A stretch of DNA of 64,000 bases from the NCBI GenBank assembly GCA_013286585.1, contig JABDFK010000004.1, forward strand, positions 26,469 to 90,468. The letters are read 5' to 3'. The translations under genes and the position numbers were made by a program. This document shows, piece after piece, positions 37,269 to 44,407 of this stretch (positions within the stretch are counted from its first letter, which is position 1; every line of letters begins with the position of its first letter). The notes beneath the pieces were generated by a model. That model did not search any database and had not been told where the DNA came from. It saw only the letters and a program-made list of their open reading frames with translations. This DNA is from Deltaproteobacteria bacterium. Its GTDB lineage: Bacteria > Bdellovibrionota > Bdellovibrionia > Bdellovibrionales > Bdellovibrionaceae.

Positions 37269-37955
37269 CTATTTGATCTTAATCAAAGAAACGCCCAGGG
37301 CCACTGGGCGTCGGTCTTCCGAGCACGCCGAGAACTCGGCAAATTTATTGCCAATAGAAATGTACTGACCACTTTTGCGAGTTTCTTGCAGGAGCAGGTC
37401 ATAATCTTTCGGGCATTCGCTGACTCGCGGAATGATTCCGCAGCCCTTGCTGCTGACATCCACTTCTTTTCTGGACGAAATGGCACAGCTATCGAAGCCC
37501 AACTCTTTGAGAGTGGTCTTGTCGGTGGTCATGATGTTCAAAGTTTTCTGATTGAACCCATAGACCACTAAGTAAGCCCCTGAAATGCGTTGCGAGGGAT
37601 TTTGAATGGTCATAGTGCCCGAAGCCTTGTGAGTGAAGAGCACGTTCTTCATCTGTTTGTCAGCCGCCAGCGTGTAGACCAAATCCCAGCGTGATCCCGT
37701 GAAGGTGAGCTCACGAACAGAGTATCGACCGTTGCCGGCGGGCTCTGGCTGTTCGCTGCGCCAAACTCCGGCCAAGCGGGGAGGGCTCACCACTTCAGAA
37801 TCGCTTTGATTGGTGGACTTGACCTCGGTGAAGGGTATGTCGTCGGGCATGGCGATCGCTTCAGTGGACTCTGGCTTATGTTCCGAAGAACAGGCCATCA
37901 GAGCTAGAAATAAGAATGATACAAGGAGTCTCTTCAACACAGAGGCTAGAGTCAT
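37269..37955 (-). CDS. lipoprotein of unknown function
   Basis: A 228-residue lipoprotein with a Lys/Arg n-region, strong hydrophobic core and L-M-A-C-S lipobox, then a Ser/Glu/Thr-rich linker and a globular part from about residue 55 with I-S-G-A-Y-L-V-V-Y-G and several cysteines. The frame extends seven codons to 37976, but ATG 37955 gives a normal signal peptide. It is convergent with rpoD, 3 bp between stops. No family recognised. Confidence 0.8.
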   Translation of the reverse strand: MTLASVLKRLLVSFLFLALMACSSEHKPESTEAIAMPDDIPFTEVKSTNQSDSEVVSPPRLAGVWRSEQPEPAGNGRYSVRELTFTGSRWDLVYTLAADKQMKNVLFTHKASGTMTIQNPSQRISGAYLVVYGFNQKTLNIMTTDKTTLKELGFDSCAISSRKEVDVSSKGCGIIPRVSECPKDYDLLLQETRKSGQYISIGNKFAEFSACSEDRRPVALGVSLIKIK

Positions 37956-38009
37956 ATTATTTTTATTTTGAGGCAAGCAAGATTGTTTGCTATTCCTAGA
38001 TGAGCCAGC

Positions 38010-38086
38010 GGGGGGTTAGCTTAGTTGGTTAAAGCAGCCGGCTCATAACCGGCGGATCGCAAGTTCGAATCTTGCACCCCCTACCA
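38010..38086 (+). tRNA. tRNA with CAU anticodon (elongator Met or Ile2)
   Basis: The 77 bases fold as a full cloverleaf: acceptor GGGGGGT/ACCCCCT, D-arm TAGCTTAGTTGG, anticodon stem GCCGG/CCGGC around CTCATAA, variable loop GGATC, T-arm GCAAGTTCGAATCTTGC, encoded CCA. The anticodon CAT fits elongator methionine, or Ile2 if tilS modifies it; G1-U72 rules out the initiator type with its mismatched first pair and three G-C pairs. I cannot decide between Met and Ile2 from the sequence. Confidence 0.93.
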
Positions 38087-38090
38087 TCCC

Positions 38091-38155
38091 CAACATTCCA
38101 ACATTCCAACATTCCGGAATTCCAGAATACCAGTTAACCGGTATTCCCGAATTCC
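38091..38155. repeat. tandem CAACATTC x3 and an imperfect inverted repeat after the tRNA
   Basis: Three exact copies of CAACATTC (38091-38114) begin 4 bases after the tRNA. The 16 bases at 38116-38131 pair with 38140-38155 except for two positions, across an 8-base loop. It could end the tRNA transcript or be a small mobile or recombination remnant. Confidence 0.65.
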
Positions 38156-38213
38156 AGCCCAGAATTCAGGTTCACCTCCCGCCATATATAGATCCAGCGA
38201 AAAGTTACGGCTA

Positions 38214-39893
38214 CTACCTAGTTCCTTGAGAGCTCGAGGGAAATGATGGCAAAGGCCTTCCACTTGTGGCACACGAAAGCCCTATCTGTTTGGCATAATC
38301 CAACATCCCTTGGGCATTCAACGCAGGTTTGAATGCGCAAATTTGTGGATCGGTAGAATCCGCACATTTTTCCGAATTTGAGTAAATTCGATTCTGTAAA
38401 TAATTAGTATAATCTCCTATAAGAGTGTTCCTGTCATTTTCAGAGCAAGTTCCAATTGGTCCACTCACGTCTTGGGAAAAATTGGCGATTTTATTTCTGA
38501 AGGCTTCAAAATCAGATTTGGTTTGCTCGCAGAGTGTGCAGGCAGATTCCAAACACTGATTTGTAAAGACATAGCCGGGACCGCAGCTATTCGTGGGGAG
38601 AGATCTCCTAACAATTGCGGTGAAACTACTCCAATCAAATTGGCAATTGGGCGTTTGGGAGGGCTTACCTGATTTTTTTAATCGGCTGCAAAGATCACTG
38701 TCTTGTTGAATATTTGCTTTTACTCTTTGAACTTCAGCCATAAGTTCTGTGCGAAGCTTTTCTTTCGTCTTTGGATCCATGTCGTCAGTCAAAGAGTCAT
38801 CGCTATCAGGTTTGGAAAGCCTAATGCCGAATATCTCTAGATCGTTCCGTTTCAAGGTGTCCAAGGAATCATTTAAATACATGAGGCTGTTTTGGCAGGA
38901 TTCAGTGCAGTCTAAAGCACAGCCCTCTCCCATTCCGGGTGTGGCTTTCGGATTGGTCTCTGTGCAGGTTTTTGCAAAGCAATGATGGGAAGTAGGATTA
39001 TAGTACTCTTTACCTGGCAGACATCCATCAGAGTCATGACAATTGTCATGGCTGTCTGGCTCTGAACCTAACGGGCAGGGAACACAATCGGTTTCTTTGT
39101 CTGGATTTTGGTAGTTGTCCTCTAGTTTCTGCTTTTGAGCCTGGGTTAGGTGGTATCCGGCTTTAGATACATTTTCTATGAATAAGGGAATTGCCTCCGC
39201 AGCGACCGAGCTATATTTCTCCGGTCCATAGTCTCGTATGAGATTACCAATGACGGCGGCATGCTTTGAGCTGCACTTTGGCTGAATACATTGAGAATAC
39301 TTGAATGAAGTTTTCTCGTTACTGCAGTCAATTTGTCTGCAGCTAATATCGTCAGCATTCGCCTTCATTGAGCATGGATTACCAATGGGGGCATGTTTCA
39401 AGAAGGACTTCAGCTCGGCCTTCTTTTTACAATTTACTAAATTAAGTGTGGCTTCATGACCATTCGTCTTTTTATTGAATGTACTGTTATATACGAAAGA
39501 GCCAGCAAACCCTGTAATACTTTTCTTATCCCTTGGGTAGGCAGCACAGAGAACAGAGTAGCCCTCCGCGGAAATATGCAATCGGTTAGAACTAAAAAAA
39601 TTGTCTGTTATGCATTTTTTAAAATCAGATGGTGTTATATTCCACACGTCTTCGCTTTGAATTCGTCTAGTGAAGTCTTGAATAAATGGAATCAGTAAAA
39701 CCTTTCCTTTTGCTTTCACACAGCTCGGATCTTTGGGTTTAAGGGAACATTGTTGTAACGCCGGATCCAGGTAAAGAGGATTTTCAAATTTAAAAACTTT
39801 GCTATCATCCAACTTGAGAATCTCGGTTGAGTCTGCTCCAGGGCTTGGAGCCGCGTAGCATATTGCAATAATAAGTAAAATCCTGGCTTTCAT
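38214..39893 (-). CDS. exported Cys-rich protein of unknown function
   Basis: A 559-residue protein with a signal peptide (cleavage near residue 20). The mature part carries more than 25 cysteines, many in CxxC or C-x5-C spacing (for example C-V-P-C, C-T-L-C, C-H-D-S-D-G-C), arranged like small repeated disulfide modules; segments such as C-V-P-C-P-L-G-S-E and C-G-P-G-Y-V-F-T-N-Q-C recall EGF- or TNFR-like modules. It is probably on the surface or secreted. Function unknown. It lies alone between the tRNA repeats and a stretch of gene remnants. Confidence 0.82.
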   Translation of the reverse strand: MKARILLIIAICYAAPSPGADSTEILKLDDSKVFKFENPLYLDPALQQCSLKPKDPSCVKAKGKVLLIPFIQDFTRRIQSEDVWNITPSDFKKCITDNFFSSNRLHISAEGYSVLCAAYPRDKKSITGFAGSFVYNSTFNKKTNGHEATLNLVNCKKKAELKSFLKHAPIGNPCSMKANADDISCRQIDCSNEKTSFKYSQCIQPKCSSKHAAVIGNLIRDYGPEKYSSVAAEAIPLFIENVSKAGYHLTQAQKQKLEDNYQNPDKETDCVPCPLGSEPDSHDNCHDSDGCLPGKEYYNPTSHHCFAKTCTETNPKATPGMGEGCALDCTESCQNSLMYLNDSLDTLKRNDLEIFGIRLSKPDSDDSLTDDMDPKTKEKLRTELMAEVQRVKANIQQDSDLCSRLKKSGKPSQTPNCQFDWSSFTAIVRRSLPTNSCGPGYVFTNQCLESACTLCEQTKSDFEAFRNKIANFSQDVSGPIGTCSENDRNTLIGDYTNYLQNRIYSNSEKCADSTDPQICAFKPALNAQGMLDYAKQIGLSCATSGRPLPSFPSSSQGTR

Positions 39894-39927
39894 AACTACA
39901 TATTATTCGGTTTAGTCCATTTTTTAC

Positions 39928-40089
39928 TCAAATTTTAAAGTCTGACTTTTTGACGGGCAAGTTACATGTAGGTTTTAAAATGGTGTTCTTTCGGTTTTCA
40001 TCCAGGACCTTGGTCACGCAGGCTAATTGCGTCGAACAGTGTCTCTTCAAAACACGGGGTGAGTTCTCGTGATATTTTTTGATAGACAT
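39928..40089 (-). CDS. short reading frame, 53 aa, basic
   Basis: From ATG 40087-40089 the minus strand encodes 53 residues, Lys/Arg-rich with three cysteines, ending TGA at 39928. The start overlaps the stop of the upstream reading frame as TAATG, a translational-coupling layout, and an AAGGA precedes it. No family recognised. It may be the intact second gene of a pair whose first gene is truncated. Confidence 0.4.
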   Translation of the reverse strand: MSIKKYHENSPRVLKRHCSTQLACVTKVLDENRKNTILKPTCNLPVKKSDFKI

Positions 40090-40275
40090 TATTCCTTCTC
40101 TTTGTTGATGGTTATAGTCTTGTCCTCAAACCGCTGATTGATCTTCAAAATAGCATTTCTTGACCAACCTTTCTGTCCGCGGATTTTAATGCCATCACTG
40201 TTCAAGTTCTTGAAGATGACGGTAGCTGTTTGTAACCAGTGGCCCGCGGGGGCACCGCCCCGCTGAGCCCACAGA
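40089..40275 (-). pseudogene. C-terminal remnant of an unknown gene
   Basis: The minus strand is open from about 40275 to the TAA at 40089-40091 and codes for about 60 residues with a protein-like C-terminus (I-K-I-R-G-Q-K-G-W-S-R-N-A-I-L, then D-K-T-I-T-I-N-K-E). No start codon exists upstream; the frame runs through the GC-rich hairpin at 40239-40272 and stops there. This looks like the 3' end of a gene cut off by the hairpin region. Not recognised; it could also be chance coding. Confidence 0.35.
40239..40272. repeat. hairpin with GGGGGCACCGCCCCG core
   Basis: GCGGGG (40246-40251) pairs with CCCCGC (40258-40263) and GTGG/CCAC pair outside. The 15-mer at 40248-40262 is identical to 9926-9940 near glpD. 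It starts 12 bases after the stop of the DsbA-like gene, so it may be its terminator. Confidence 0.6.
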
Positions 40276-40283
40276 ATGTTTCA

Positions 40284-40889
40284 CTATTGTCCGAGCTGTT
40301 GATCGATGATCTTTTTGAACTCTGAATAAGGTCTTGCGCCAGTGATGGCTACGGTGCCGATCATAAAGCTGGGGGTCCCATTAAAACCGTGAGTGTTCGC
40401 CAACTGTTGGTCTTCGGCCAAAGATTTTGCGACCTGATCCCCTGCCATGTCGGTTTTCATTTTTGAAACGTCGACACCCAATTGGCTCGCCAAAGCATAT
40501 AAGTAAGACTCACCTTGCTCGGCCAACTCATGTTGGTTGGCAAAAAGTTCATCGCGAAAGGCGCAACCCAGCTTAGGGCTTTGCAGCCGAACTGCAGTGA
40601 AGGCTTTGGCTGCAACCAGTGCATGCGGATGAAAAGGCAATGGCATATTCCTAAAAACCAGTTTCACTTTTCCTGGGTAATCTTTCAGAACTTCCTTCAT
40701 GGTATCAGCGCCTCTGGCGCAATAGGGACACTGAAAATCAGAAAACTCCTCGATGGTGACGACGCTCGCGGTGGTTCGATCAGGTTTGGGCATTGCTGTT
40801 TCGCTGTCAGGGCGTGCTAACGCTGTGGTCGTCATACCTAGCACCACAAGTACCATCGCCACAGTGTTTCGTTGAAAATTCGTGAACAT
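40284..40889 (-). CDS. DsbA-like thioredoxin-fold protein
   Basis: A 201-residue exported thiol oxidoreductase or isomerase. Signal peptide to about residue 26 (A-L-A), then the thioredoxin active site F-Q-C-P-Y-C (Cys54, Cys57), and the cis-Pro loop G-T-P-S-F-M-I-G near 172. It belongs to the DsbA/DSBA-like thioredoxin group without a large helical insertion typical of DsbC. The C-terminus reads K-K-I-I-D-Q-Q-L. CGGAGG precedes the ATG. It lies 125 bp downstream of the two-component genes, in the same direction, and may belong to their regulon. Confidence 0.9.
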   Translation of the reverse strand: MFTNFQRNTVAMVLVVLGMTTTALARPDSETAMPKPDRTTASVVTIEEFSDFQCPYCARGADTMKEVLKDYPGKVKLVFRNMPLPFHPHALVAAKAFTAVRLQSPKLGCAFRDELFANQHELAEQGESYLYALASQLGVDVSKMKTDMAGDQVAKSLAEDQQLANTHGFNGTPSFMIGTVAITGARPYSEFKKIIDQQLGQ

Positions 40890-41014
40890 AAATCCTCCGT
40901 TTTAGTTTGTGAGCTTGCTCATGCAAGTCATAGGAAGAATTTATCAGGTGTGGATTTTTGTTTGTCCGCCCAAGGTCAAATGTTTGAAAACAATTCTTTG
41001 CAGGTCGCTGACGG

Positions 41015-41692
41015 TTATAGGCGACAGAGCCGATAACCCACGGCACGAACGGTCTCTATAAGATCATTGTGGACCTTTTGCCGTAACAACATGATGTGGG
41101 TGTCTACTGTGCGCGTCGTGGGATAGACGTCGTATCCCCAGACCTTATTCAAAATCTCATCGCGGGAAAAAACCTTCTCTGGACTTTCTGCCAACAGGAC
41201 CAGAAGATCAAATTCCTTTTTTACCAATTCAATCGGTTGACCGTTGAAAGTGACTTTGTGCTTGATGCGATCAATGGTGAGCGGTCCGACCTGCAGAAAT
41301 CCAGCGGTCTCTGTCACTGGTGTGGCATCGGTCTGGCGTTCTCGCAGGCGCACGCGAATGCGTGCGATGAGTTCACGGCTCTCAAACGGTTTGGTCATAT
41401 AATCATCGGCGCCCATTTCCAGTCCCAGAACCTTGTCGACTAGCTCTACCCGCGCAGTTAAGAAAATCACCGGAGTTTTAACTCCCTGACTGCGAAACCC
41501 ATTGAGAAGATCAATGCCTTGGCCATCAGGAAGATTCCAGTCCAAAATAACAAGATCGGGATTTAAGTTCATTTTTTCTTTGGCCATCTTGAGTGTCGTT
41601 GCCACGTCCACTTGATAGCCTTCGGCTTCGAGAGCTGCCTTTATGCCATTGCTGATATTTTCATGATCTTCAATCAACAAAATTTTCGCCAT
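41015..41692 (-). CDS. OmpR-family response regulator
   Basis: A 225-residue two-component regulator: receiver domain with acidic pocket E8-D9 and phospho-acceptor Asp51 (V-I-L-D-W-N), conserved T-A-R and K-P-F-E; winged-helix DNA-binding domain from about 130 with L-N-K-V-W-G-Y-D-V-Y and T-R-T-V-D-T-H-I. The start is 2 bp after the stop of its cognate sensor kinase, so the two are one operon. Confidence 0.94.
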   Translation of the reverse strand: MAKILLIEDHENISNGIKAALEAEGYQVDVATTLKMAKEKMNLNPDLVILDWNLPDGQGIDLLNGFRSQGVKTPVIFLTARVELVDKVLGLEMGADDYMTKPFESRELIARIRVRLRERQTDATPVTETAGFLQVGPLTIDRIKHKVTFNGQPIELVKKEFDLLVLLAESPEKVFSRDEILNKVWGYDVYPTTRTVDTHIMLLRQKVHNDLIETVRAVGYRLCRL

Positions 41693-41694
41693 GG

Positions 41695-43296
41695 CTAAGT
41701 CGCCTTTCCAAGAGTCAGCGTGAATGATGTCGGTGATTGGGAGAATTCAAGTTTGTAGCCACATTCGTCCATCACAAATTGAACGATGTTAAGTCCCAAA
41801 CCCATTCCTTGGCTCCTGGAACTTTTTACGAAAGGTTCGGTCATCGACTTAAGGGAGGAAAATTCAGACACGCCCTGATCCTCAACACTGATCTTAAGGA
41901 CTCCGTGCTCGCATTTCAAGCGCAGGAACACGGGCTCGGCTCCATGAAGATAAGCATTTTGGATCAGATTGGAAAGAATGAATCTGAGCCAAAAAATATC
42001 AGACTTGAAACCTTGATCGCGGTCCAATGGCTGGCACTGAATTTTAGGATTTAGCTCATGGGCAAAATCTGAAATCCAGGAGTTGATGGACGGCATCTCG
42101 TGCATTTTCATCTGAATATGACCATTGGTGGCCTGCAAATAGGTGCGACTCACTTCGATGATTCTTTGCAGCTTGTAGGCCTCAGAGGATATTCTGGTCA
42201 CTAAATCTTGGTCCTTTTCGCCCAGTCCTTGGGAGCGCACCGACAGCTGCTCAGCTAGCAGCAGGAGAGAACTCACCGGCGTGCGAAACTCATGGCTCAA
42301 CACCTGCAGCGATAATCGTTGTCGTTGTTGTTCGCGATTTCTTTCCAACAGATTTTTAATATAGAGCGATAGAAACGCCAGAAAAACAACACCGACAATG
42401 GCTAAAATTAAAAGCGAATATTTGTAAAGATAGCTGATGGCTTGCCTGGAACTATAGGTCCAGCAAGCATTTCCCACGTGCTGCAAGCACAGCACATCGC
42501 TGCGATAAGGCACAAGTTCATTTTCACCCATCTTCAGGCTGTCCTGAAGTTCAGAGAGATCATAGACCCAATAGCTCAAAGGCGAAAAACCCAACTGAGA
42601 CTCATTTTTAATCAGAAGAAAATCTTTGCTAAGGACCACGGAGGTCCCACGAATGATTTCTTCCATCTCGGACTCACTGATCTGTGAGATCAGTGAGTAG
42701 ATGGGATCGACGATGTGATATTTACGCAGGATCTCACTCAGTTCGGAGACTTTGAAAAGGGACAGGTGCTGCTCCACCCAGCTTTTTTCATTGTAGGGGA
42801 CGGCATCGATTCTGGAGAGGAAGTACGCATAGCTGAATCCGCGGGAATCGAGAAAGGGTGGGGTGTCGATGAAGTGCGCGGGCAGCTTGATACCCTCATA
42901 GAGATACTGGTCGAGAGTCTCTCTTTTTTTTGATGATCTTTCGTCGGAAAACTCCACTTCATTAGCGGCCGCGGTCATCTGACAGGCTTCGCCCGTTTTT
43001 TGTCGACCCTCAAGGTCGACTCCTCCACAGGCAGCGCCTTGATCTTTGAAGTGCATCTTCTGCACGCTCAGCATCGGGTGCAAAACTTCGAATTGATCAT
43101 TACCACCATAAAGAGCGCTGAAGTTGATCTCAGACCGGGGAGAATGCGATTCCTGGAAGGAGTGAAGAAACTGACCCACGTCGGGGCTTGAGTCGTGAAA
43201 GAGGAATCCCGCCCGGTGGTTCAGGGTCAATGCCAAATAGGCAAATCCCATCAGCGCTGTCAGCAAAAAGCTTAAAAGTAGGACGTGGTATCTCAT
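41695..43296 (-). CDS. sensor histidine kinase with large periplasmic domain
   Basis: A 533-residue kinase: helix at about 6-24, a periplasmic sensor of about 250 residues with two Cys pairs, a second helix at about 287-308, H-box S-H-E-F-R-T-P (about 332), and an ATPase domain with N-L-I-Q-N-A and G-M-G-L-G-L-N-I. The frame is open for six more codons upstream; ATG 43296 gives a normal basic n-region. It pairs with the downstream OmpR-type regulator. No HAMP is visible after the second helix. Confidence 0.92.
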   Translation of the reverse strand: MRYHVLLLSFLLTALMGFAYLALTLNHRAGFLFHDSSPDVGQFLHSFQESHSPRSEINFSALYGGNDQFEVLHPMLSVQKMHFKDQGAACGGVDLEGRQKTGEACQMTAAANEVEFSDERSSKKRETLDQYLYEGIKLPAHFIDTPPFLDSRGFSYAYFLSRIDAVPYNEKSWVEQHLSLFKVSELSEILRKYHIVDPIYSLISQISESEMEEIIRGTSVVLSKDFLLIKNESQLGFSPLSYWVYDLSELQDSLKMGENELVPYRSDVLCLQHVGNACWTYSSRQAISYLYKYSLLILAIVGVVFLAFLSLYIKNLLERNREQQRQRLSLQVLSHEFRTPVSSLLLLAEQLSVRSQGLGEKDQDLVTRISSEAYKLQRIIEVSRTYLQATNGHIQMKMHEMPSINSWISDFAHELNPKIQCQPLDRDQGFKSDIFWLRFILSNLIQNAYLHGAEPVFLRLKCEHGVLKISVEDQGVSEFSSLKSMTEPFVKSSRSQGMGLGLNIVQFVMDECGYKLEFSQSPTSFTLTLGKAT

Positions 43297-43328
43297 CACT
43301 AGAGTGTAGACCAAAGCTGTCCGCCGAT

Positions 43329-43345
43329 TGTCAAGGGAGTGTCAA
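43329..43345. promoter_or_regulatory. TGTCAA direct repeat, Pho-box-like
   Basis: TGTCAA occurs at 43329-43334 and again at 43340-43345, an 11-bp period. Tandem TGTCA blocks at one helical turn are how OmpR/PhoB-type regulators bind. The site is 33 bp upstream of the sensor kinase start, next to an operon encoding an OmpR-type regulator; on the minus strand the blocks also read as two TTGACA hexamers. Confidence 0.4.
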
Positions 43346-43472
43346 CTCTGACTGGTATCTCGGATTGGTCCTTCCGGACGTCCGGTTTCGGGCTCCCACG
43401 GTCCAATTGGTAGGTGCTCCAAGGCGGCAAAGATGTTGCTGGTGACTGGGACATGAGCTTAACCAAAAAGAT

Positions 43473-43505
43473 AAACTTGCCAAATATGGCAAGTTTTGAT
43501 AGAAT
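43473..43505 (+). promoter_or_regulatory. promoter with overlapping operator palindrome
   Basis: TTGCCA (43477-43482) and TAGAAT (43500-43505) are 17 bp apart. A perfect 10-bp inverted repeat with a 4-base centre (AAACTTGCCA/TGGCAAGTTT, 43473-43496) covers the -35 and most of the spacer. Bound protein would block polymerase. The -10 ends 6 bases before ATG 43512, so the transcript is probably leaderless. Confidence 0.7.
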
Positions 43506-43511
43506 GTACAA

Positions 43512-43730
43512 ATGAGACGTCGAGAGTACCGCCTCAACATCCTACTGAATTATCGGGAAATCAGCAGGGTGATCATAGATCCGCATTTTGAAAAGAAGCA
43601 CTCTCAAAGTATTAGCGATGAGATCATTGTTCGGCTCGTTAAAACACTGCATGGATTGAATATTCGTAGTGAACGCCTATCGGAGATAAAGTGGGTTTTC
43701 CCAGTAAAACTGAAATCAGAAGAGTTTTAA
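43512..43730 (+). CDS. small protein upstream of HTH regulator, possibly truncated toxin
   Basis: A 72-residue basic protein beginning M-R-R-R-E-Y-R-L-N-I-L-L-N and containing V-I-I-D-P-H-F-E-K-K-H-S and I-V-R-L-V-K-T-L. The I-D-P-H-x-E-x-K-H pattern is one I associate with small proteins encoded just before HTH antitoxins, where the partner is usually about 100 residues; this one appears to lack the C-terminal third. The last 40 bp overlap the HTH gene. It could be a toxin worn down by truncation, or an intact shorter member. Function unproven. Confidence 0.6.
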   Translation: MRRREYRLNILLNYREISRVIIDPHFEKKHSQSISDEIIVRLVKTLHGLNIRSERLSEIKWVFPVKLKSEEF

Positions 43731-43993
43731 AAAAGCTGGAGGGTCTAGAGGGCACGCTGGCCTTGCCAGCAAATCCGACTCCTTTACAGAAATTTCGCTT
43801 CGATATTCAGCAAAAATTTGTCGCATATAGCCTCACCACCAAAGTTTCTCAGCGAGAGATGGCCGTGACTCTGGGTATTGATGAGGCTAAGGTCAGCAAG
43901 ATTTTACACAATAGGCTGGAAGAGTTTTCAACGGACCGATTGATCACCTTGTACGGAAAACTGAACCCGAAGGTTCAGCTCAAGGTCAGTTGA
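43691..43993 (+). CDS. HTH (XRE/HigA-like) antitoxin-type regulator
   Basis: A 100-residue protein starting with GTG. Residues 52-80 form a clear helix-turn-helix (S-Q-R-E-M-A-V-T-L-G-I-D-E-A-K-V-S-K-I-L-H), followed by a dimer-like tail L-E-E-F-S-T-D-R-L-I-T-L-Y. Position after a small basic gene, overlap by 40 bp, and the palindromic operator over the shared promoter suggest autoregulation as in type II toxin-antitoxin modules. The long inner overlap is unusual for this family. Confidence 0.75.
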   Translation: MGFPSKTEIRRVLKKLEGLEGTLALPANPTPLQKFRFDIQQKFVAYSLTTKVSQREMAVTLGIDEAKVSKILHNRLEEFSTDRLITLYGKLNPKVQLKVS

Positions 43994-43996
43994 TCC

Positions 43997-44407
43997 CTAT
44001 CTAAATGCCCCACGCAGGGCATTTAGAAATCCGTAGGATTCGCCAACTAGAACGGCGTTGTCTTTACATATTTTCGTCTGCTCAGAATCAGTTTTTAGAG
44101 TCACATAAACCAGGCAATTGGTTGATGAGGCCGGCTTTCGATACAAATTCTCCCAAATAATTCTTGTGGCCCTATTTTTTATCGACCTAGCTTGGTCTTC
44201 GGATATTTTCATGGACTGAGTTTTTTGCCTTTCGTCGGTGAACGAAAGGACATAGGTCGAACCTTTATCGAATACTTCCTTGATGGAATATCTGTGGTGC
44301 ATATGATTTTTTTCAAAGCTGATATCCAGGAGAAGGTCTGGCGTGGAAGGCTCTGCAAAAGTGCGGAATGAAAGTAATAGGACAGCCACTGAAATTAATT
44401 TGATCAT
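43997..44407 (-). CDS. exported protein of unknown function
   Basis: A 136-residue protein with a signal peptide (cleavage after T-F-A, about residue 18) and a beta-rich mature part (Y-V-L-S-F-T-D, V-Y-V-T-L-K-T). It overlaps the upstream metalloprotease gene by 4 bp, so it is cotranscribed and may be its companion. The last codons form a perfect 10-bp stem (CTAAATGCCC/GGGCATTTAG, 44001-44026). No family recognised. Confidence 0.75.
   Translation of the reverse strand: MIKLISVAVLLLSFRTFAEPSTPDLLLDISFEKNHMHHRYSIKEVFDKGSTYVLSFTDERQKTQSMKISEDQARSIKNRATRIIWENLYRKPASSTNCLVYVTLKTDSEQTKICKDNAVLVGESYGFLNALRGAFR

Noticed and set aside
43374..43385. 12-bp perfect palindrome CCGGACGTCCGG
   Set aside because: It lies between divergent genes but far from either start and has no partner copy; may be chance in GC-rich DNA.
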